A stretch of DNA of 64,000 nucleotides from Alnus glutinosa. Its lineage: Eukaryota; Streptophyta; Magnoliopsida; Fagales; Betulaceae. A program made the position numbers and the translations under genes. The DNA is taken from the NCBI RefSeq assembly GCF_958979055.1, contig NC_084886.1:7385154-7449153 (forward strand), written 5' to 3'. Below are positions 58,073-64,000 of this stretch, one piece after another. Under the pieces are notes generated by a model that made no database searches, was not told the DNA's origin, and saw only the letters and a list, made by a program, of their open reading frames with translations. The stretch's first letter is position 1; each line of letters starts with the position of its first letter.

Positions 58073-59790
58073 TTTGATGCTAATGTGCCTGTTTTGTTTT
58101 ATATTATTTAATAAAAATGACAAATAAAAGTGCATTTTTAACATTTATGAAAAGTGTTTTTAACTTTTGTATTTTGAAAATATAAAAATTGAGAAGTGTT
58201 TTTGGTGGGTCACCTTTTAAAAATATTATCTATGGGGCCAAAAATAGATAATTATGTAAACTTTCTTGTAATTCTTAAAAAAAAAATATTTGAGGGTATT
58301 TTTATAAAATAAAAAGAAATAAAACAAAAAACTCAGGGGTGCCTGTGCTACCACCCCCTCTGTCCTATTGGAAGTGGCCTCATGACCACCCTTCTCTTTT
58401 GTTGAGGGTGGCCGTATGGCCACCTTTCTCTTTCAATAACTTTTTTTTAAAAAAAATATAATTTTTATAAGTAACAAATTAGCTTTGGCACCTAAAAAAA
58501 ATAATCATATGTTTTCAAAACATTCTTATAAAAAGTTATAGGAAGTTTTTGGGAAAAAAAATGCTTTGTGCTTTGTTTCTTTGGAAAATAAAATGAACTG
58601 AACATAAATTAAAATAAAATTGAGATAACCTTGAACCAATTAAAATCACGCAAAAAACCAAGAAATTATGATGAAGTTTTACTTGATTATTTACACGTCT
58701 ATTTTGAAATTGTCTATATAAGAAATAGAATAAGATAAATATAAAATTAAATGGAATAAAATCGACCATGTACAATCAATAAAGTTGACTATGACATTCA
58801 AAATAAAATAAATAAATAAATAAAGTTAACTATGCACTCTTTTGGCAGCTCCAAATCTTTTGATGAGTCGGGTCATTTCTTTAATTCATTTTTAACTGTT
58901 CTAAAGATGGTTCTATTGCCTTTATTTTTCTTTTTCCTTTTATGTAATTTTTCCTTTCTCTCTTTTTTCCACGTTAAATAGAAAAATAAATAAATAATTA
59001 AAGTTAACCGTGCACAACAAACACATATTGTAAAATCAATGGAGTTGATTAGCTTGACTAACGCATCTTATTCAATCAATTAAGCTATTTTTTTTTAAAC
59101 AAAAAAAAAAATTAGTATTTCATTGATCAAAAATCGTGAGCATAAAGCTCTTATATTACAAAACATAAAGTTCTGTAAAATCATAGTCATATATATGTTA
59201 CGAGGTTACAAATTAAGTCATAGTTACAAATAAAATTATTACGATAAAGTGTTATCTATGACTTTCATCTTTGGCTAACCCATGTACAAAAATAGTTAAA
59301 GAGCAGATCCTCCGATCAGACTATATATAAGACAAGGGTAGCCAAATATCTTAGAAAAATTTATTTAAACTGACTGTGAGAGACAACCTCTCACACTTGA
59401 CTAACATTTATCACATAAATCGCCTATGATAACATGTGCAAAGAGAATAAAACTCATATTCAAAGCAAAAACGTAAACCAGCAAACAGCAGAAGCGGCCA
59501 AGGATAACATAATACGAAGGTAAATCGATGAATGAATACAAAGCTGCTCTCTCTCTCTCAAAACCAAATAATGTGAGGATTTTAATTAAACTAATTACTC
59601 TAATAGCCAATTTAAAAATAATTATTAAGGGGGGTAATTCTATAGATTCACTATGGAAAGCTTGGTGAACTTTTTAGTTTGAAAAGACTCTTTAGAAAAA
59701 AAATCAGAGTATTACCCTTTTACGGGTTATCTCTCTAACGTATAATCAAATATACTAACAAAGTAGGAGTTCTTAAAATTCTCAAAGGGA
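58073..59790. other. Intergenic, no gene recognised
   Basis: AT-rich. 58320-58435 carries a GC-rich block with gggtggccgtatggccacc, similar to cores of foldback elements elsewhere in the window; flanking sequence at 58080-58240 and 58440-58600 may be its arms but I could not align them convincingly. The remainder shows nothing recognisable. Confidence 0.4.
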
Positions 59791-60078
59791 ATGTGGTGGC
59801 TGCACTGAATAAAGATGGACCGTGTGGAAGTATGTTTGGGCATTTGATTGAGTATACTCAAATTTGGCTACAGAGATTGCACCCTTTATCTATTCATCAT
59901 GTCAGGCGCCAAGCTAATAAGGCGGCTCACTGCTTGGCAAAATTAGTCATTTCCCAAAGGCTGGATAATGTGTGGAAGGAGGATTATCCCTCTTTTATTC
60001 GAGATGTAATTCTTGCTTAGCAAGTGTTTTGCTTGTCTTAATGAAATCACTTTTATCCAAAAATAAAAAATAAAAAAA
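59791..60078 (+). mobile_element. Very short LINE copy: RNase H end, 3' UTR, A-tail
   Basis: A perfect 11-bp target duplication, tctcaaaggga, at 59780-59790 and 60079-60089 brackets 288 bp. The insert encodes the end of a LINE RNase H domain in one open frame: LSIHHVRRQANKAAHCLAKL, then WKEDYPSFIRDVILA and a stop at 60018. A 40-bp 3' UTR (tcttaatgaaatcac) and an A-rich tail follow. Clear 5' truncation by target-primed reverse transcription. The undamaged reading frame suggests a fairly recent insertion. Confidence 0.9.
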
Positions 60079-60089
60079 TCTCAAAGGGA

Positions 60090-61019
60090 GGATAATATAA
60101 TATCAACTATTTAGTTATAGGGTTGCTTAAGTGACACCTTAAACTAAAAATCCATCCCTAATCTTCTTAATTTTTAGAGCAGTGCTCCTATTAGCTTCCT
60201 TTAATTAGATTTTTCTTAAATTTAAGAAATTAAGTTACTTTTTACGTTCATATTCAAATACACTTCATAATACATTCCCTTATCATTTAAATATTATTTC
60301 AAATCAATGTTAAGAAAAGAGAGAGAAAATAATATTTTATTTTTTTGAATAAAATAAGGATAATTGAAGCTAAAATACTTCCCTAAATCTTGGTTAGCAC
60401 CATAACTTTTTCTTCGTTTAGGGAAGGAAAGGAGAATATGCATGTTGTATGTGAGTTATTGGGATTTTTTCTTATATTTAGGAAATGAAGACAATTTAGA
60501 GAGTATGCTAAATTGCTAATAGTACATAATCTAGGGTTTTCAATTATTGAAAATTTTCATATTTAAGGTATTAATTCAATTGATTGTTTATGCATTCCTG
60601 TGATTATGAAGATTTTAGACACCAATAAACTGTCTGCCAGGTGTTTAGTAAGCTGATCGGTCCAAAACATGATCTTAAATTTTAATGTCGTAATTTTTTA
60701 TTATAATTTTTTTTAAAAAAAAAAACTGCATATTTGGACTCTACTCAAAGAACATGTGGAAAAGTGGTCTGGTTGTTTATCGAAAAAAAAAAAAAAATCC
60801 TGAAAATATTAGGGCTGCCTGGCATAGCCCACCCGTTGCCCATGTGATATCGGAAATAAGGGGCCTAGTTACTCTCTGGTCAGGTCAGTTTTGACAAAGG
60901 CCCATTTGAACCCACTGACTCAGCCTAAGCTCACTAGCACTGGACCCTACTGTGAAGCCCAAATTTTACATATAACATGTATTTCTAAAAAAAAAAATGA
61001 ACGTTATTTGCAGAGTAAT
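60090..61019. other. Intergenic, nothing recognised
   Basis: AT-rich sequence with no convincing coding region, RNA gene or repeat structure. Confidence 0.4.
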
Positions 61020-61345
61020 TATAGAAGTCACTCTTGTGTCATTCTTGTGTTCCTCAAAGAATGATGTGGCTTTTAAAATTACCACTTGATAAAAAATCAA
61101 TAACAAGTTCAATAATGATTTTAAAAACCACGTCATTTTTGGAGGAACAAAAAAGTGACAAAAGAGTAACTTGTAACATTACGTACTCTAATTTGAGAGG
61201 TTATATCTTACACGTAATGCTAAGTCTTCTTTACGTCTCTCCAAAAATAATGTAATTTTTAAATTACCATTTGATTTGTAATATATTATTATTGAATTTT
61301 GATGAAATTATAATTTTAAAAGCCAAGTCATTTCGAGGGTAATTA
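61020..61345. repeat. Foldback / direct repeat cluster
   Basis: The block aatgatgtggcttttaaaat followed by taccacttgat (61060-61090) recurs inverted near 61115-61150 (aatgattttaaaaaccacgt) and direct near 61240-61275 (aataatgtaatttttaaatt, accatttgat). Probably a decayed foldback element. Confidence 0.5.
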
Positions 61346-61665
61346 AAGTATAGTTTCAGAAATTAACAACATGTTTTTTATACTCTCTCACCTTTGAGGT
61401 GTTTTGATTGAAGGGAGTGATATCGGATTAGAATAAATAAACGCTAAACAGGTTAATTGTTAAGCTTAAGTTAGTGAATTGATCATTTATGTGTTTCATT
61501 GCATGTCTTTGGTTGTTTTTGATACGGCTCTTTGAAGAAGTATTCTCTCACATGATCAAGCATTAACATTTAAAGAACAAATATCTTTTAAATTCTATGA
61601 CGACGCCAGAGAAAAGCAACTCGATCGAGAAGTGAAAGACAAGAAACTGTACGTGCATGCTAAAA

Positions 61666-61670
<5 letters not shown>

Positions 61671-61699
<29 letters not shown>
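61671..61699. repeat. (GA)n microsatellite
   Basis: About 14 GA units. Confidence 0.9.
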
Positions 61700-61701
<2 letters not shown>

Positions 61702-62575
61702 CTAATCAAAACTTCCCGATATGGATATGAAGTGGAGACGCCATAGACGAAATGATTGTGTCCAAATCCGTTAATGAACAGGTACTATATACAACAGGTT
61801 GTGCGTGGAGGGTCTGAAAATGTTAATAAAGGATCGAAGAAATTAATGGGAATCTCGTGGGCGGGCATGAAAAGCCTCCCCGGCCATAAAATGTACGTAT
61901 AAGAGTATCAGAGATCGAGGCAGCAAGTAGAGGCCTGCAGGAGGCCAGGGAAAGAGAAAGCAGACAGTCTCTCGGGAGAAAAGCTATATATGTTTCCTCG
62001 TTTGGCAATGGAGGAATCGTCCCATCACCCGCGCGCGCTCCAAAATTCATTCACAGCTAGCTAGCGACGGTGAAATGTGATTTAAGCACCTGTCTCTTTC
62101 AGGTTTCCTTCTTTGGCATTGCACCCACAAAAGGAGGAGTAGATTACAGGACCTCTTCTCTTGACTATCTTTTTCATGAATGCATGATATTTGTGCCCGC
62201 CCGGCCACGTTTCTTTTAATTCATCGATCTGCTTTAATTACGTACAGCTAGCTTGCTCGATCTCATCGTTTTCGTTTTGGAAGGGTCGTACGTATATATA
62301 GTACGTACTTGATCTTATCTTTACTAGCTATATGATGTGTCTCTCAATATGCAAGCGCGTGTACGTGTCAATGATTCCTTGTTCAAGTGTTTATCTTGTC
62401 CAAGAGTATCTCACTCCATCCTTGAAAGCAAGCACTCTAACAACGTTTGCTTCTATATAGTTCTATATAGTCCTATTATATACACGCTATATCTAATATA
62501 CAAACAAGTCTATCTAGGATCAGGTTTTGGTTGCAATCATGTTAATTCTATAATACAAAATAAGTATATATATAT

Positions 62576-63235
62576 TAGGGCCGGCAAATTTTGACAAGAC
62601 TCGCGAACCCGACATGAAGTTAAAGGGTTAGGGTTAAGGTTAAGCTTAAAAGGGTTTGGGTCATAAAAGGGTTGACCCGTTTAATAAAAGTGTCGTTACA
62701 TGGTCAACCTGCTTGACCCGCGGGTCGACCCGTATACTTAAACATTTTTTTTTTAACATTAAAAATTTAATTTAAACAATCATATTACCTCTCTTTCTCT
62801 CACTGTCTAAAGAGTAAAGACTAAACTAAAAAAAAAACTCACAAAAAACAAAACTAGTCTTTCTCTTTTATTGAGTTAGAACTTGAACAAAAAATGCAAA
62901 GAATAAAAAAATTAGCGGAATTTTTTTTTCTTTCAAGTTTTCGAACTTAGAAGTTGAACCAAAACAACTAAATATTTTATATTTCAACTGTAAAATAATA
63001 TGATTATTCAAACAATATGATTTTTTTTTTAATTTAAATTTGTGTTTTTATTTTTATTTTTATAGATTTTATCAATAAACTGGTCAAACGGATCGAGTCG
63101 GGTCGGTCAACCCATTATTTAACAGGGTCGTATTATGGTTTAAGAATTTGACCATTTATCGAAACGGATCGTATTAGGGTTGACCCTTAACGTGTTAGCG
63201 GGTTAAACGGGTCGTGTCAACCCATTTTAACAGCC

Positions 63236-63238
<3 letters not shown>
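62576..63238. mobile_element. Non-autonomous hAT-like element
   Basis: The ends tagggccggcaaa and ttaacagcccta are inverted and match the usual end of small hAT-like elements in plants. Subterminal sequence is rich in ggttgaccc, acgggtc and tcaaccc in both orientations. There is no transposase. It sits inside TA-rich DNA, so the 8-bp target duplication cannot be read clearly. Confidence 0.65.
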
Positions 63239-63273
<35 letters not shown>

Positions 63274-64000
63274 AGATATATAATGCATCGAAACATAAAC
63301 TTTGAATTCAACTAGCTAGCTAGTTAATCTTAACCAATTAAACAAAAGGTATCTTACATGAGATCGATAAGGTTTAAACTTAACGTACACCGGCCATATA
63401 CTCTAATATATAACATAAAAATTGTCATGCATCAATATTATGTCAATTTGAGACACACGGATAGAACATAATGTTGACGTGGATGATTTTCACTTCACCC
63501 ATCACGTCGGAGGGCCCCAATCAATTTCCTTCTTAATTGTATTTGGTTTTGTACGTAGCCGACTTTCTCACTTTTATATACATTCAAGCTAGCCCTTCTT
63601 TTTGTTATGTGACACAAGCTAGGAATTGAAGAGAGAGAGAGACCCCCTATTGTTTGGTTTAAAGCGGTGCACAGTTAAAATTATATATATTATATTATTT
63701 GTCTCAGTTTTGCGCTGCCCAAAATAAGAGAGAAAGAGTCGAAGCATGCGACAGTGAGAGAAGTTGATTTTTAATTTTGTTTTCTTATTTGGGAAAGAAT
63801 CTCTTTTATGCGAAAGGGATATTTAGTAAATTTTGTAACTTTTAAATTTTGAATGTTTTTCTTTATTATTTTTGCACTCCATATATCTTTGGTTAATTAG
63901 TGAGTTTCTTCGTGCATGACCACATTAATTTTGGTGTTTTGTGGTGTGATTGTTTATGTTATTTACTGTAATCATGGTTTATTGCATAAGTGGTATCGGA
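63239..64000. other. Window end, no gene recognised
   Basis: Begins with a TA microsatellite (63239-63270). The last ten bases tggtatcgga resemble a tRNA-iMet primer-binding site, so a retrotransposon interior may start beyond the window. Nothing else supported. Confidence 0.4.

Noticed and set aside
61823..62050. 75-codon minus-strand frame starting MNFGARAGDG
   Set aside because: No family recognised and no upstream or downstream exons that join to it.

Overview
The window is nuclear DNA of a flowering plant, most likely a core eudicot. The evidence is intron-rich genes with GT-AG junctions and plant-only families (a CYP85A cytochrome P450, a UDP-arabinopyranose mutase, a plastid-type lipoyl synthase), set in AT-rich intergenic DNA full of LTR retrotransposons, LINE tails and foldback elements. 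I cannot fix the genus. The abundance of small LINE and foldback insertions would suit a woody rosid, but that is inference.

Layout, left to right: (1) 1296-5144, minus, a tail-anchored cytochrome b5 in 3 exons, with an old TRIM retroelement in intron 1. (2) 6836-12617, minus, transcription elongation factor SPT4 in 5 exons; its introns hold LINE pieces. (3) 12697-14812, a cluster of terminal-inverted-repeat elements, the first starting 80 bp upstream of the SPT4 start codon. (4) 15327-19223, minus, plastid lipoyl synthase in 6 exons. (5) 19224-31590, repeat-rich and without an intact gene; it contains a complete Copia-type element (22071-28711) with nearly identical LTRs but ruined coding capacity. 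(6) 31591-36434, plus, an intact CYP85A brassinosteroid 6-oxidase in 9 exons, with three or four foldback elements in its introns. (7) 36435-40413, repeats and a broken exon of a TRICHOME BIREFRINGENCE-LIKE gene. (8) 40414-43617, plus, UDP-arabinopyranose mutase/RGP in 4 exons, with a decayed LINE in intron 3. (9) 44602-57703, minus, convergent with the previous gene: a 14-exon gene for a 1298-residue protein joining an N-terminal FYRN/FYRC module to a C-terminal WD40-like region. (10) 58001-58072, minus, a nuclear tRNA-Asp(GTC). (11) 58073-64000, no gene recognised; it holds a very short LINE copy with perfect target duplications and a hAT-like element.

The genes are ordinary plant genes with unrelated jobs: ER electron transfer, transcription elongation, plastid lipoylation, brassinosteroid synthesis, cell-wall sugar nucleotides and probable chromatin function. 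They do not form a pathway or cluster. Every exon chain given below was joined by hand at GT-AG junctions and keeps an open frame from ATG to stop. The least certain junction is the exon 5 donor of the FYR/WD40 gene.

The points most worth a second look are the FYR-WD40 protein and the tandem degenerate copies of its last exon beyond its stop, the Copia element whose LTRs look young while its coding region is dead, the LINE insertions of only 12-13 bp with long target duplications, and the shared GC-rich 'GTGG...CCAC' cores inside otherwise different foldback elements.
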